Assembly: GCA_020725665.1 (NCBI GenBank)
Contig: DYEO01000008.1
Coordinates: 91,221-155,220 of the forward strand
Reading direction: 5' to 3'
Length of the DNA: 64,000 bases
DNA from: Dethiobacter sp.
GTDB taxonomy: Bacteria; Bacillota; Dethiobacteria; DTU022; UBA8154
Part shown: positions 51,141 through 60,765 of the stretch, piece after piece
How the letters are laid out: the number at the start of each line of letters is the position of its first letter
Position numbering within the stretch: the stretch's first letter is position 1
Translations under genes and position numbers: made by a program
The notes under the pieces: model-generated
The model's database searches: none
What the model saw: only the letters and a program-made list of their open reading frames with translations
What the model was told of the DNA's origin: nothing

Positions 51141-52844
51141 TTGCTGCCATTTAAAAAAGAAATTGCTGCCCGCCTTGCTTCCCTGACCGGAATGGCGGCG
51201 GAAGAGGTGGAAACATGCCTGGAAATTCCCCCCGATCCCGCGCTGGGGGAATACGCCTTTCCCTGTTACCCGCTGGCACGACGTTTAAAGAAATCGCCCC
51301 AGGCCATCGCTGCCGAGCTGGCAGGCCGCATGGCGCCGTCAGAGCACCTGGAGCGGGTGGAAAACGCCGGGCCTTATCTGAACTTTTACGTGCAGCGCTC
51401 CTATCTTTTCCAGAAACTTTTACCCCAGATCCTGCAGGAGGGCCCCTCCTACGGTACCCTGAACGAAGGAGAGGGGCGGACAGTGCTTGTGGATTATTCC
51501 GCACCCAACATTGCCAAACCCTTCAGTGTGGGACACCTGCGCTCCACCGTCATCGGCAATGCCCTTTGTCGTCTTTATCGTGCCTGCGGCTACAAAGTAG
51601 TTGGGATCAACCACCTGGGTGACTGGGGCACCCAGTTTGGCAAGCTGATTGTTGCATACCGCCGCTGGGGAGAGGCGGCACGCCTGGCCGGAGATCCGGT
51701 GCATTATCTCTATCATCTCTATGTTCGCTTCCACCAGGAGGCGGAAAATGAACCGGAACTGGAAGAGGAGGCACGACAGTGGTTCCGCCGCCTGGAAAAG
51801 GGTGACAGGGAGGCGCGGGAGCTGTGGGAGCGTTTTCGTGACCTTAGCCTTGAGAATTTTCAGCGCCTTTACCACTACCTGGGGATAAGTTTCGATTCCT
51901 ATATGGGAGAAAGCGATTACAACGACCGTCTGGAGGCCACCATTGAGCTGGCCCGGAGGCGCGGCCTGATAAAGGAGAGTGAAGGCGCCCTGGTGGCCGA
52001 CCTGGAGCCTTACGGCCTGCCGCTCTGCCTGCTGCGCAAAAAAGACGGCGCCGCCCTCTATATCACCAGGGACCTGGCGGCGGCGATCTACCGCCATGAA
52101 ACCTACTCCTTTGATCGCATGCTTTACGTCGTCGGTGCGGAGCAGACACTGCACTTCCAGCAGTTCTTTAAAATGTTGGCATTACTGGGCTTTGACTGGG
52201 CCGGGAACTGTGTACATGTTCCCTTCGGCCTTATCCACTTCAAGGACGGTCGTATGTCCACACGCCAGGGCAATGTCATTTTCCTGGAAGAGGTGCTAAA
52301 AAGGGCGGTGGAGCTGGCACGGGAGATTATTGAGGAAAAAAACCCTTCCCTGCAGGAGAAGGATCATGTGGCCCGGGCCGTGGGCTTGGGAGCGGTTATT
52401 TTCGGGGACCTGATCAACGACCGCATCAAGGATGTGGAATTTGACTGGGAGAAAGTACTTGATTTCGCCGGGGAGACGGCCCCCTATATCCAGTACTCCC
52501 ATGCCCGTATCTGCAGTATCCTGCGCCGCGCTGCCTCGGAAACAGGATCGTCCGGAACCACTGCAGCCACCCTTTTACACGAACCGGAGGAAGAAGCTCT
52601 CATTGTAGCCATGGCCCACTTCAGCGAGGAGATCAGCCGGGCGGTTCGTGATAACCGCCCCTCGTACGTGGCCCGCTATCTCCTGGAACTGGCCCGGGGT
52701 TTCAACAAGTTTTACCACAACTGCCCGGTGCTGACCGCGGAAAAGGAACTGCGGGAAGGGCGGCTCATGCTCGTGGCGGCTGTGCGCATCGTCCTGAGAA
52801 ACGGCCTCGCCCTGCTGGGGATCGAAGCACCGCAGGAGATGTAA
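51141..52844 (+). CDS. argS: Arginyl-tRNA synthetase
   Basis: VDYSAPNIAKPFSVGHLRSTVIGNALCRLYRACGYKVVGINHLGDWGTQFGKL; TTG start. Confidence 0.97.
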   Translation: MLPFKKEIAARLASLTGMAAEEVETCLEIPPDPALGEYAFPCYPLARRLKKSPQAIAAELAGRMAPSEHLERVENAGPYLNFYVQRSYLFQKLLPQILQEGPSYGTLNEGEGRTVLVDYSAPNIAKPFSVGHLRSTVIGNALCRLYRACGYKVVGINHLGDWGTQFGKLIVAYRRWGEAARLAGDPVHYLYHLYVRFHQEAENEPELEEEARQWFRRLEKGDREARELWERFRDLSLENFQRLYHYLGISFDSYMGESDYNDRLEATIELARRRGLIKESEGALVADLEPYGLPLCLLRKKDGAALYITRDLAAAIYRHETYSFDRMLYVVGAEQTLHFQQFFKMLALLGFDWAGNCVHVPFGLIHFKDGRMSTRQGNVIFLEEVLKRAVELAREIIEEKNPSLQEKDHVARAVGLGAVIFGDLINDRIKDVEFDWEKVLDFAGETAPYIQYSHARICSILRRAASETGSSGTTAATLLHEPEEEALIVAMAHFSEEISRAVRDNRPSYVARYLLELARGFNKFYHNCPVLTAEKELREGRLMLVAAVRIVLRNGLALLGIEAPQEM

Positions 52845-52846
52845 GT

Positions 52847-52905
52847 GCAAGAGGCAAGAAACATGAAGCAAGAAGCAAGAGGCAAGATATAAGAAACAAG
52901 AAAGG
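52847..52905. repeat. AGAGGCAAGAA / AGAAGCA micro-tandem repeat
   Basis: AAGAGGCAAGAAACATGAAGCAAGAAGCAAGAGGCAAGATATAAGAAACAAGAAAGG. Confidence 0.7.
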
Positions 52906-52917
52906 CAATGTTATTGG

Positions 52918-52989
52918 TGTAGGGGCGGCTGCCCACAGCCGCCCGCAGCAACAGGCAATTAAAACAGCCTGTAGGGGCGGACGACCCTG
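52918..52989. repeat. Two GTAGGGGCG-family repeats in tandem
   Basis: GTAGGGGCGGCTGCCCACAGCCGCCC and GTAGGGGCGGACGACCCTGTC. Confidence 0.7.
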
Positions 52990-53088
52990 TCATAATATTA
53001 TTGTCGGGGCAATAAATTTGCATTTTAGAGGATAGTTGTTTCCAGGGTGGTAACAATCTGTTAACCATGGAACTGGGAGGATAGAAAG

Positions 53089-54372
53089 ATGCTGGATCTA
53101 AAATTTGTGCGCGAAAACATCGCCGCCGTGCAACAAGCGGTATCCGCCAAGGGGGAGAAAGTATCCCTGGAGGAATTTGTCACGCTGGATAACCGCCGGC
53201 GCGTCCTGCTCCAGGAGGTGGAAAAGCTGAAACACCGGCGCAACACCGTTTCCCGCGAGATCGGCCTGCTTAAGCAAAAAGGCGAAGATGCGGGCGTCAT
53301 GATGGAAGAAATGCGCCTGGCTAACGAGCACATCAGGGAACTTGACGAGGAACTGAAAAAAATTGAAGGCAACATGGAACGACTCCTTCTCTACATACCC
53401 AACCTGCCCGACCCCGAAGTTCCACCGGGTGCGACAGAGGAAGACAACGTGGAAGTGCGCCGCTTTGGTGAACCTCCTTCCTTCACCTTCACCCCGCAGG
53501 CCCACTGGGACCTGGGAGCAGTTCTAAATATCCTCGATTTTCCCGGCGCCGGCAAAATTACGGGAGCGCGCTTTGCTCTCTACCGGGGTGACGGGGCTCG
53601 CCTGGAAAGGGCTCTGATCAACTTCATGCTGGACCTGCACAGCAGAGAGCACGGCTACACGGAGATATTCCCTCCCTTTATGGTGAACAGCCAGAGCATG
53701 CAGGGCACAGGACAGCTCCCCAAATTTGCCGAAGACGCTTTTCGCGTACAAGACACCGATTACTGGCTGATCCCCACCGCGGAAGTACCCGTGACCAACT
53801 TGCACCGGGAAGAGATCCTGGAGCAGCAACAGCTCCCCCTCAACTACGTGGCGTACAGTGCCTGTTTCCGTGCGGAGGCGGGGGCTCACGGCCGGGACAC
53901 GCGGGGCCTGATCCGGCAACACCAGTTCAACAAGGTGGAACTGGTTAAATTCACCACACCCGGGAATTCAAATGAAGAACTGGAAAAACTGGTACGGGAC
54001 GCGGAGCGGGTATTGCAGCTTCTGGAACTGCCCTACCGTGTCATGCTCATGTGCAGCGGCGAGCTGGGCTTTGCCGCCGCCAAGAAATACGACCTGGAAC
54101 TTTGGTTCCCTGCTTACGGAACGTACCGGGAGGTCTCCTCCTGCAGCAATTTCCGCGATTTCCAGGCCCGCCGCGCCGGTATCCGCTACCGGCCGGCTCC
54201 GGGGATGAAGGCGGATTTTGTACATACGCTAAACGGTTCCGGGGTGGCCATCGGCCGCACCCTGGCAGCGATCCTGGAAAATTACCAACAACCCGACGGT
54301 AGCGTGGTTATCCCCCAGGCATTGCGTTCCTATTTTCCCGCTTCCCACCCAGGCGTAATCCGCCCCGTCTAG
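53089..54372 (+). CDS. serS: Seryl-tRNA synthetase
   Basis: [23 protein letters not shown]..., [64 protein letters not shown]. Confidence 0.97.
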   Translation: MLDLKFVRENIAAVQQAVSAKGEKVSLEEFVTLDNRRRVLLQEVEKLKHRRNTVSREIGLLKQKGEDAGVMMEEMRLANEHIRELDEELKKIEGNMERLLLYIPNLPDPEVPPGATEEDNVEVRRFGEPPSFTFTPQAHWDLGAVLNILDFPGAGKITGARFALYRGDGARLERALINFMLDLHSREHGYTEIFPPFMVNSQSMQGTGQLPKFAEDAFRVQDTDYWLIPTAEVPVTNLHREEILEQQQLPLNYVAYSACFRAEAGAHGRDTRGLIRQHQFNKVELVKFTTPGNSNEELEKLVRDAERVLQLLELPYRVMLMCSGELGFAAAKKYDLELWFPAYGTYREVSSCSNFRDFQARRAGIRYRPAPGMKADFVHTLNGSGVAIGRTLAAILENYQQPDGSVVIPQALRSYFPASHPGVIRPV

Positions 54373-54410
54373 CCCGGGCGCACGTGCCTCAAATAACCGA
54401 TTTCCCAGAT

Positions 54411-54438
54411 GTAGGGGCGAGGCATGCCTCGCCCGTAG
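54411..54438. repeat. GTAGGGGCGAGGCATGCCTCGCCCGTAG palindrome
   Basis: Palindrome between serS and the cytochrome b gene. Confidence 0.8.
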
Positions 54439-54446
54439 AGATGCTG

Positions 54447-55055
54447 TCATTTCATGCTTACTCCAGAATCCGACCACACTGGAGAGGCGTTTCTGCGTTG
54501 CAGCAAACGGATCAGAAAATAAGCGGCGCAAGACACAAGGAGCAGCAGCGTGGCAAGATTGTGCAGCGCTGTGGACATGACAAGCAGCGCATAAGGCAGG
54601 TCCACCGCCGGCAGGTTCTTGATTACCTTAACGATCCCACTGGCGATCAGCAACAGGATATTCACGTGTATTAAAACCTGGCTCAGGCGCAGCAGGGTGA
54701 AAAAGCGCTCCTGCCCCTTTCCCCCGGCTTCGTTCCGGGCCTCCCTGTAATTATCCACTTTCTTCCCTGCAACAAAAAATCCATCCCTTCCCCAGTGGTA
54801 CACCAGGTGAAACACGTAAGCGAAGATTAATACGGCGGCAAAAATATAGTGAAGCCGGAGGGTTGCAAAGTAGTCCCCGGTCCAGGTAAACCCCGGTATA
54901 CTGGTAATGTAGTAGCGCTGGTAGATGGGCATTTGACCCAACCCGCTGAAATACAGCAGCAAAACTGAAACAACCAGTAAGGCCCGCACCATCATGCCCG
55001 TCCGGCTGCGGTGCGCTGTTGACGTCCCGGCCCTTTCCTTGAATTTCCCCTTCAC
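54447..55055 (-). CDS. Membrane cytochrome b subunit (formate dehydrogenase gamma/b561-like)
   Basis: Several TM segments with histidines; PIYQRYYITSIPGFTWTGDYFATLRLHYIFAAVLIFAYVFHLVYHW; AVDLPYALLVMSTALHNLATLLLLVSCAAYFLI. Confidence 0.75.
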   Translation of the reverse strand: MKGKFKERAGTSTAHRSRTGMMVRALLVVSVLLLYFSGLGQMPIYQRYYITSIPGFTWTGDYFATLRLHYIFAAVLIFAYVFHLVYHWGRDGFFVAGKKVDNYREARNEAGGKGQERFFTLLRLSQVLIHVNILLLIASGIVKVIKNLPAVDLPYALLVMSTALHNLATLLLLVSCAAYFLIRLLQRRNASPVWSDSGVSMK

Positions 55056-55149
55056 AATTCATCCCCCTTTTCATGCCTTTACATTTGAATTAAAGCTATT
55101 CAGCCGGTTTACCTCAGTGTCAAAATTTAGGCTTCCCTGCACGCCCCTG

Positions 55150-56196
55150 CTACTCCCCTTGTTCTGTATCTTTTTTTGTTTGCCCGGTCTTTTTATCGGC
55201 TTGCTGCTCAACTTCCTGTGGTGCGGTAAACTGTTTGTAAACAGCCAGGCCGGCTGCCGCCGCCCCGGCAAAGGGGGCAATAAGCATGGCCTTGAGATAG
55301 GTAGCGGTGGAAGCATGAAGCGGATTCTCCAAACCCGGTGTCATGGCTAAAGGGGCGCTCTTTGGGTTTGCCTGCAGTGCCCCGTCAATAAGGCTGAAAG
55401 CCACGGGTGAAACATAATAAGTGGCAGTTCCCCCGTTCTCCTCCACCCCATACAGATCCCCCTCCAGTTCCGCAGCCCACTGCCGGGCCAGGGCCAGCAT
55501 CTCCCCGCGAGGGCCGAAATGGAGTGCTTTATACGGGCACGCTGCAACACAGGCCGGTACCTTCCCTTCACTGATGCGGTCCTGGCAAAAATCACACTTA
55601 TACATCACCCCTCCGCCGGCAAGCTGGGGCGCTATCTTTAAGTACAGTCCAGTCCCTGCCTGGCGCTGTGGTATGGACCAGGGACAGACATGGCGGCATT
55701 TTGCTCCTCCGAAACAATAATCATGGTCGATTACCACGGCTCCCTCTGCAGTCTTTTCAATTATACCGAAAGGGCAGAGGTTGGCGCAGGGAGGATTGAC
55801 ACAGTGCATGCAGCGACGCGGGATGTTCAACGTGCGCCCTTCCCCACCGTCCTGCAACGTTACCCGTTGAACAAAAAGCCAGTTGTACGGTGTCAGGCGG
55901 TCCGTACGCTCCCGCTCCTTTGACCAGTCTTCGTAACCCTTGCGCGGCCAGTAAGCCGGAATATCTTCCACCGGCTCGGGGTAACGGCCGGCGTTTTTGC
56001 CGCGGCAGGCCAGCACACATGTTTCACAGCCGGCACAGCGTGCCAGGTCGATTACCGTGGCAAAACCCTCCTTCTCCCTGCCTGCGGCAAAAAGACGTGC
56101 CGGCCGGCCGGCCCCGCTGTACACGGCAGCACCGGCAGCCAGCGAAAACCCGGCCCGTTTTAAAAATTCCCTGCGATTAAAATTTTTCTTGCTCAT
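55150..56196 (-). CDS. Tat-exported 4Fe-4S ferredoxin-type subunit (FdhB/HybA-like)
   Basis: Tat signal NRREFLKRAGFSLAAGAAVYSGAG; four Cys clusters (CAGCETCVLAC, CMHCVNPPCANLCP, CFGGAKCRHVCP, CDFCQDR...CVAACP). Confidence 0.88.
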   Translation of the reverse strand: MSKKNFNRREFLKRAGFSLAAGAAVYSGAGRPARLFAAGREKEGFATVIDLARCAGCETCVLACRGKNAGRYPEPVEDIPAYWPRKGYEDWSKERERTDRLTPYNWLFVQRVTLQDGGEGRTLNIPRRCMHCVNPPCANLCPFGIIEKTAEGAVVIDHDYCFGGAKCRHVCPWSIPQRQAGTGLYLKIAPQLAGGGVMYKCDFCQDRISEGKVPACVAACPYKALHFGPRGEMLALARQWAAELEGDLYGVEENGGTATYYVSPVAFSLIDGALQANPKSAPLAMTPGLENPLHASTATYLKAMLIAPFAGAAAAGLAVYKQFTAPQEVEQQADKKTGQTKKDTEQGE

Positions 56197-56419
56197 GACA
56201 GGCGGCGACAGGCAAAACTCTTTCCTGTCGCCGGGACACCTCCTTGTTAGGCGATTGTGAAAGATTATGAAAGCTTAATAATAAACAAAGCAGCAAAAAA
56301 GCAAACAGATTAATTAATTATAATAAATTAATATTACGCTGTCAATGTATATTTTGTTAAAAGCCCCGGCATGGCTGTACACCTGTTAAGCCCTACCGCT
56401 AACGTTTTTCCGGGTATTA

Positions 56420-56448
56420 TTGACTATCGCAAATTAAGATGTTATACT
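56420..56448 (+). promoter_or_regulatory. Sigma-A-type promoter for the tRNA cluster
   Basis: TTGACT - 17 nt - TATACT just upstream of tRNA-Ser. Confidence 0.75.
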
Positions 56449-56461
56449 AAAAACACCGTCT

Positions 56462-56549
56462 GGAGGGGTGTCCGAGCGGTTTAAGGAGCTGGACTTGAAA
56501 TCCAGTGACCCTGCGTGGGCCGTGGGTTCGAATCCCACCCCCTCCGCCA
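56462..56549 (+). tRNA. tRNA-Ser (anticodon UGA)
   Basis: Acceptor GGAGGGG/CCCCTCC, loop CTTGAAA in CTGGA/TCCAG, long variable arm, GTTCGAAT T-loop, encoded CCA. Confidence 0.95.
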
Positions 56550-56564
56550 GGGAAACAAAAATAC

Positions 56565-56659
56565 GGAGAGATGGCCGAGTCGGTCGAAGGCGGTCGCCTG
56601 CTAAGCGATTAAGCGGGTAAAAGCTCGCTTCGTGGGTTCGAATCCCACTCTCTCCGCCA
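56565..56659 (+). tRNA. tRNA-Ser (anticodon GCU)
   Basis: GGAGAGA acceptor, loop CTGCTAA in TCGC/GCGA, long variable arm, encoded CCA. Confidence 0.95.
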
Positions 56660-56664
56660 TACGT

Positions 56665-56741
<77 letters not shown>

Positions 56742-56744
56742 CGT

Positions 56745-56776
56745 AAAAATCGGCATTCGTGGGAATGCCGATTTTG
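56745..56776 (+). terminator. Terminator after the tRNA cluster
   Basis: AAAAATCGGCATTC-GTGG-GAATGCCGATTTT. Confidence 0.75.
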
Positions 56777-56958
56777 CTGTTTTAACGCTACTTCTGCCGA
56801 AGTTCTATTAGGAGAGAAGGGGATTGTATCAATAACTGATTTGGTTTATGATGGCAATCGACAGGGGAATAATATGCGAAGATATGATATAGGTCTAAGA
56901 TAGTACTGCCTAAAAGCACCATCCAACTACTGTTATACAAGGTGTGGGAGGCTTGAAA

Positions 56959-57414
56959 ATGACGGGCGACGAGCGTTACATGCGGCAGGCCTTGTATTTG
57001 GCGGAGAAAGCTTATGCAAGGGGAGAAGTTCCGGTCGGAGCCCTGCTTGTGGGTCCGTCAGGGGTGCTGGCACGGGCTTATAACCGGCGCGAGGAACTGC
57101 ATGATGCTACGGCCCATGCGGAGATCCTCGTCCTGCGCAAGGCGGGGAAAAAACTGGGAAGCTGGCGCCTGCTGGACACAACCCTTTATGTGACCCTGGA
57201 ACCCTGCCCCATGTGCGCCGGCGCCCTGGTTCACGCCCGCATATCCCGCCTCGTTTATGGCGCCCGTGACCCCAAGGGAGGCGCTGCCGGTTCCCTCTAC
57301 ACCATCCCCACCGACACACGCCTCAACCACCGGCTGGCAGTGCAGGAAGGCGTCCTGGCAGATGAATGTGCCGCCCTTTTAAAAAAATTTTTCAGCGAGC
57401 GGCGCAACCAATAA
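56959..57414 (+). CDS. tadA: tRNA-specific adenosine deaminase (A34 to I)
   Basis: YMRQALYLAEKAYARGEVPVGALLV; ATAHAEILVLRKAGK; TLYVTLEPCPMCAGALVHARISRLVYGARDPKGGAAGS. Confidence 0.95.
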   Translation: MTGDERYMRQALYLAEKAYARGEVPVGALLVGPSGVLARAYNRREELHDATAHAEILVLRKAGKKLGSWRLLDTTLYVTLEPCPMCAGALVHARISRLVYGARDPKGGAAGSLYTIPTDTRLNHRLAVQEGVLADECAALLKKFFSERRNQ

Positions 57415-57463
57415 ATTATGATTTCCTATTGACAGCTTCCTGCCGGGCAGTTAAGATCAAAAT

Positions 57464-57524
57464 TATGAATAGTTGAACACACATTCATATAAGCATAAAC
57501 CTATAAAGCCACATATTCATATAA
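57464..57524 (+). promoter_or_regulatory. Candidate ArsR/SmtB-family operator
   Basis: Inverted repeat TATGAAT-12-ATTCATA (57464-57489) plus a further ATTCATATAA at 57515-57524. Confidence 0.55.
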
Positions 57525-57538
57525 ATGGCGGTGTCATT

Positions 57539-57901
57539 ATGTACTTAAAAAGAGAAGAAATGAAGTGCGATTGCAACGTTATCCATGAGGAAGTTGTGAG
57601 CAGGGTCCGGCAACAAATGCCGCAGGAGGAAAAACTTTACGATCTTGCCGAGCTGTTTAAAGTATTTGGCGATTCCACGCGCATTAAAATTATCTGGGCT
57701 CTGTTCGAGGCGGAAATGTGTGTTTGTGATATTGCCTATCTTTTAAATATGACCCATTCCGCCATATCACATCAACTGCGTGTTTTAAAACAGGCCCGCC
57801 TGGTTAAGCGCCGCAAAGAAGGCAAGGTTGTTTTTTATTCCCTTGACGACAAGCATATAGAAAATATTTTTGCCCAGGGGTTGGACCACATCAACGAGTG
57901 A
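57539..57901 (+). CDS. ArsR/SmtB-family metal-responsive repressor (CadC-like)
   Basis: MKCDCNVIHEE...LAELFKVFGDSTRIKIIWALFEAEMCVCDIAYLLNMTHSAISHQLRVLKQARLVKRRKEGKVVFYSLDDKHI; N-terminal CDC and central CVCD. Confidence 0.9.
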   Translation: MYLKREEMKCDCNVIHEEVVSRVRQQMPQEEKLYDLAELFKVFGDSTRIKIIWALFEAEMCVCDIAYLLNMTHSAISHQLRVLKQARLVKRRKEGKVVFYSLDDKHIENIFAQGLDHINE

Positions 57902-57928
57902 CTGTGAAAGACGGGAAGGAGCAAACGC

Positions 57929-59893
57929 ATGCATGAGCGTAAGAGCAGGGATTGCTCAGCCGGGACTGCCGCCTGCAGTTGCAGCAGCGATTTGGCGTTC
58001 CCTTCCGCCCAAGTGGCAGGTGCGCAGGAAAATATAGCGCCTGCCGGCAGAATGACCCTTTATCCCCTAAGATATGCCGCTTATGTTATCGGGGCCGTAT
58101 GTTTTGTCGCAGGGATCATTTTCCCTTTGCAGGGCGTCCTGGAGCTGGCTGTTTATGCTACAGCCTATCTTCTCTGGGGCGGCTCAGTCCTGCTTAAAGC
58201 TGCACGCAACATGATCAGGGGCAGCATTTTTGATGAAAACTTTCTCATGTCCATCGCCACGCTGGGGGCTTTTGCCATTGGAGAGTATCCCGAGGGCGTG
58301 GCTGTGATGGTTTTTTACCAGCTGGGTGAGCTGCTCCAGGGACATGCGGTAAACCGTTCCCGCAATGCCATCCGGCAGTTAATGGATATTCGTCCCGATT
58401 ATGCCCGCCTCGTGCAGGGGGGCGGTATGAAAAAAGTATTCCCCGACCTGGTTAAAACCGGTGATCTGATCATGGTACAGCCCGGGGAGAGGATTCCCCT
58501 GGACGGCATTGTGCGGACGGGGACATCGGTTTTGGATGTTTCGGCCCTGACCGGCGAATCCATGCCCCGAGAGATCAGTGAAGGTGAAGAGGTCCTCTCC
58601 GGCTCGGTCAACAAAACGGGACTTTTAACTATTGCAGTAACCAGGGAATATAAGGAATCCACGGTAAGCCGTATCCTGTCTCTTGTGGAAAGCGCTGCCG
58701 GTCGTAAGGCGCAAACGGAACGATTCTTTACCCGCTTCGCCCGCTACTATACCCCGGCCGTCGTTGCAGCAGCCCTGTTGCTGGCTTTATTGCCTCCCCT
58801 TTTCCTGCCGGGAGAGGTTTTTTCGACCTGGACTTACAGAGCGCTGGTGTTTCTGGTTATTTCCTGCCCCTGTGCCCTGCTTATCTCCATACCCCTTGGT
58901 TTTTTCGGAGGGATTGGGGGGGCTTCCCGCAGGGGTGTCCTGGTAAAAGGCGGTAACTTTCTTGAGGCCTTAGCTCAAATCGATACAGTTATCTTTGATA
59001 AGACAGGGACGCTGACGCGGGGCTCCTTTGCCGTAAGCGGCATCTTCCCTTCTCCCGGCTTTGCAGAAAGAGATCTGCTGCGCTACGGCGCTGCGGCGGC
59101 AAGCTACTCTTCTCATCCTGTTGCCGTTTCCATCCTGCGGGCCCGGGGTGGCGAAATAGAAAAAAACAGGATCTATCGTTTCACCGAGATACCCGGCCAG
59201 GGAGTCAGCGTGGAAACGCCCGAGGGGGAAGTACGCATGGGCAACGGGAAGCTGATGGAGAGGTACGGCATTCCCTACCTTGAGGACGAGACTCCCGGCA
59301 CCCGGGTCCATGTGGCTGTGGATGATCAATATGCGGGCAGCTTTGTGGTTTCAGACGAAATCAGGGAGGATGCGGCGTCTGCGATCAAACGTTTACGCAG
59401 TCTCGGCGTCCGCCATACCGTTATGCTTACCGGGGATAAAAGCTCCGTTGCCGCAGAGATAGGCAAAAAGATCGGTATCGATGCCGTCTTTGCCGAGCTT
59501 CTGCCTCACCAGAAGGTGGAAAAGATTGAGCAGATGGAAAAGCAGGGCCGGGCCGGCAAAAAAATCGCTTTTGTCGGTGACGGCATTAATGACACCCCGG
59601 CCCTGGTGCGTGCGCAGGTCGGCGTAGCTATGGGAGGCGTTGGCTCGGATGCGGCCATTGAAGCGGCAGACGTGGTGCTCATGACCGGTGAACCTTCAAA
59701 GCTGGCGGAAGCCATCTCCATTGCCCGGAAAACGAAAGGCGTTGTTATGCAAAACGTGATTTTTGCCCTGGGGACAAAAGCTTTGATCCTACTGCTTGGC
59801 GCCATGGGCCTGGCCTCCATGTGGGAAGCTGTATTCGCCGATGTGGGCGTGGCCCTGCTGGCTGTGCTCAATGCCATGCGCGTGATGCGATAG
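57929..59893 (+). CDS. P1B-type heavy-metal-transporting ATPase (CadA/ZntA-like, no HMA domain)
   Basis: CPCALLISIPLGFFGGIGGASRRGVLVKGGNFLE, DKTGTLTRG, GDGINDTPALVRAQVGVAMG; Cys-rich N-terminus. Confidence 0.93.
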   Translation: MHERKSRDCSAGTAACSCSSDLAFPSAQVAGAQENIAPAGRMTLYPLRYAAYVIGAVCFVAGIIFPLQGVLELAVYATAYLLWGGSVLLKAARNMIRGSIFDENFLMSIATLGAFAIGEYPEGVAVMVFYQLGELLQGHAVNRSRNAIRQLMDIRPDYARLVQGGGMKKVFPDLVKTGDLIMVQPGERIPLDGIVRTGTSVLDVSALTGESMPREISEGEEVLSGSVNKTGLLTIAVTREYKESTVSRILSLVESAAGRKAQTERFFTRFARYYTPAVVAAALLLALLPPLFLPGEVFSTWTYRALVFLVISCPCALLISIPLGFFGGIGGASRRGVLVKGGNFLEALAQIDTVIFDKTGTLTRGSFAVSGIFPSPGFAERDLLRYGAAAASYSSHPVAVSILRARGGEIEKNRIYRFTEIPGQGVSVETPEGEVRMGNGKLMERYGIPYLEDETPGTRVHVAVDDQYAGSFVVSDEIREDAASAIKRLRSLGVRHTVMLTGDKSSVAAEIGKKIGIDAVFAELLPHQKVEKIEQMEKQGRAGKKIAFVGDGINDTPALVRAQVGVAMGGVGSDAAIEAADVVLMTGEPSKLAEAISIARKTKGVVMQNVIFALGTKALILLLGAMGLASMWEAVFADVGVALLAVLNAMRVMR

Positions 59894-59906
59894 CCTGGTA
59901 CGCTTT

Positions 59907-60737
59907 TTATACTTTTTCCGGCTTTTTTGCAAACAGGCTGATACTTAAAACTGTATCTTCCAGGCTCTCCAGCTCTGCGGGCGTTATCTCCGATTCCCGC
60001 ATCAGTGAACCGATAAAAGGATCTTCTTTCAGGTGTTCCACGGGAAACACCTGTTCCTTTTTTATTTCAATATCCGTAAAGCCTGCCGCCCTTACAGCAT
60101 CCAGGTATTCTTCTTTTAGCACGGCCCCGGCTATACAGCCGGCGTATGCTTCAACGGATCTCCGGATGGCAGGGGGCAGCTCCCGCTGCAACACCAGATC
60201 CGATACCATCAACCGCCCGCCCCCTTTCAACACCCGGAAGGATTCGGCAAAAACGCGCTTTTTATCGGTGGAAAGATTGATCACACAGTTGGAAATAACC
60301 AGATCCACGCAATTGTCGGCTACGGGCAGGTTCTCAATTTCGCCAAGCCTGAACTCCACGTTGGTGTAATTGCCTTTTTGTACATTGGCGCGGGCTTTTT
60401 CCAGCATTTCCGCAGTCATATCCACACCTATTACTTTTCCGGTAGGGCCTACCCGGGCGGCCGCGAGGAAGCAGTCAATACCTGCACCCGAACCGAGGTC
60501 CAGCACAGTTTCCCCTTCTTTAATGGAAGTAAGGGCAAGGGGATTGCCGCATCCCAGACCCAGGATTGCCTCCTGTGGTATTTGAGACAATTCTTCCGCC
60601 GAGTAGCCGATGAAATTTTCCAGCGTCGGGGAAGTATCTCCACAGCAGGAAGTTTGCGGTGTGCAGCACGAACCCGACTGCGTGGATACCCGGGCGTATT
60701 TCTCGCGCACGCTCTTCTTTATGGACTCTTTTTCCAT
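59907..60737 (-). CDS. arsM: Arsenite S-adenosylmethyltransferase (ArsM)
   Basis: [98 protein letters not shown]. Confidence 0.9.
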   Translation of the reverse strand: MEKESIKKSVREKYARVSTQSGSCCTPQTSCCGDTSPTLENFIGYSAEELSQIPQEAILGLGCGNPLALTSIKEGETVLDLGSGAGIDCFLAAARVGPTGKVIGVDMTAEMLEKARANVQKGNYTNVEFRLGEIENLPVADNCVDLVISNCVINLSTDKKRVFAESFRVLKGGGRLMVSDLVLQRELPPAIRRSVEAYAGCIAGAVLKEEYLDAVRAAGFTDIEIKKEQVFPVEHLKEDPFIGSLMRESEITPAELESLEDTVLSISLFAKKPEKV

Positions 60738-60765
60738 GACATGAAGCCTCCTGTCTTCAATGATT

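Noticed and set aside
52844-53088. Possible T-box upstream of serS
   Set aside because: No GGTGGTACCGCG-type motif or terminator; the gap is occupied by repeats.
60034-60049. parS-like TGTTCCACGGGAAACA
   Set aside because: Only 14/16 to parS and inside arsM; likely chance.
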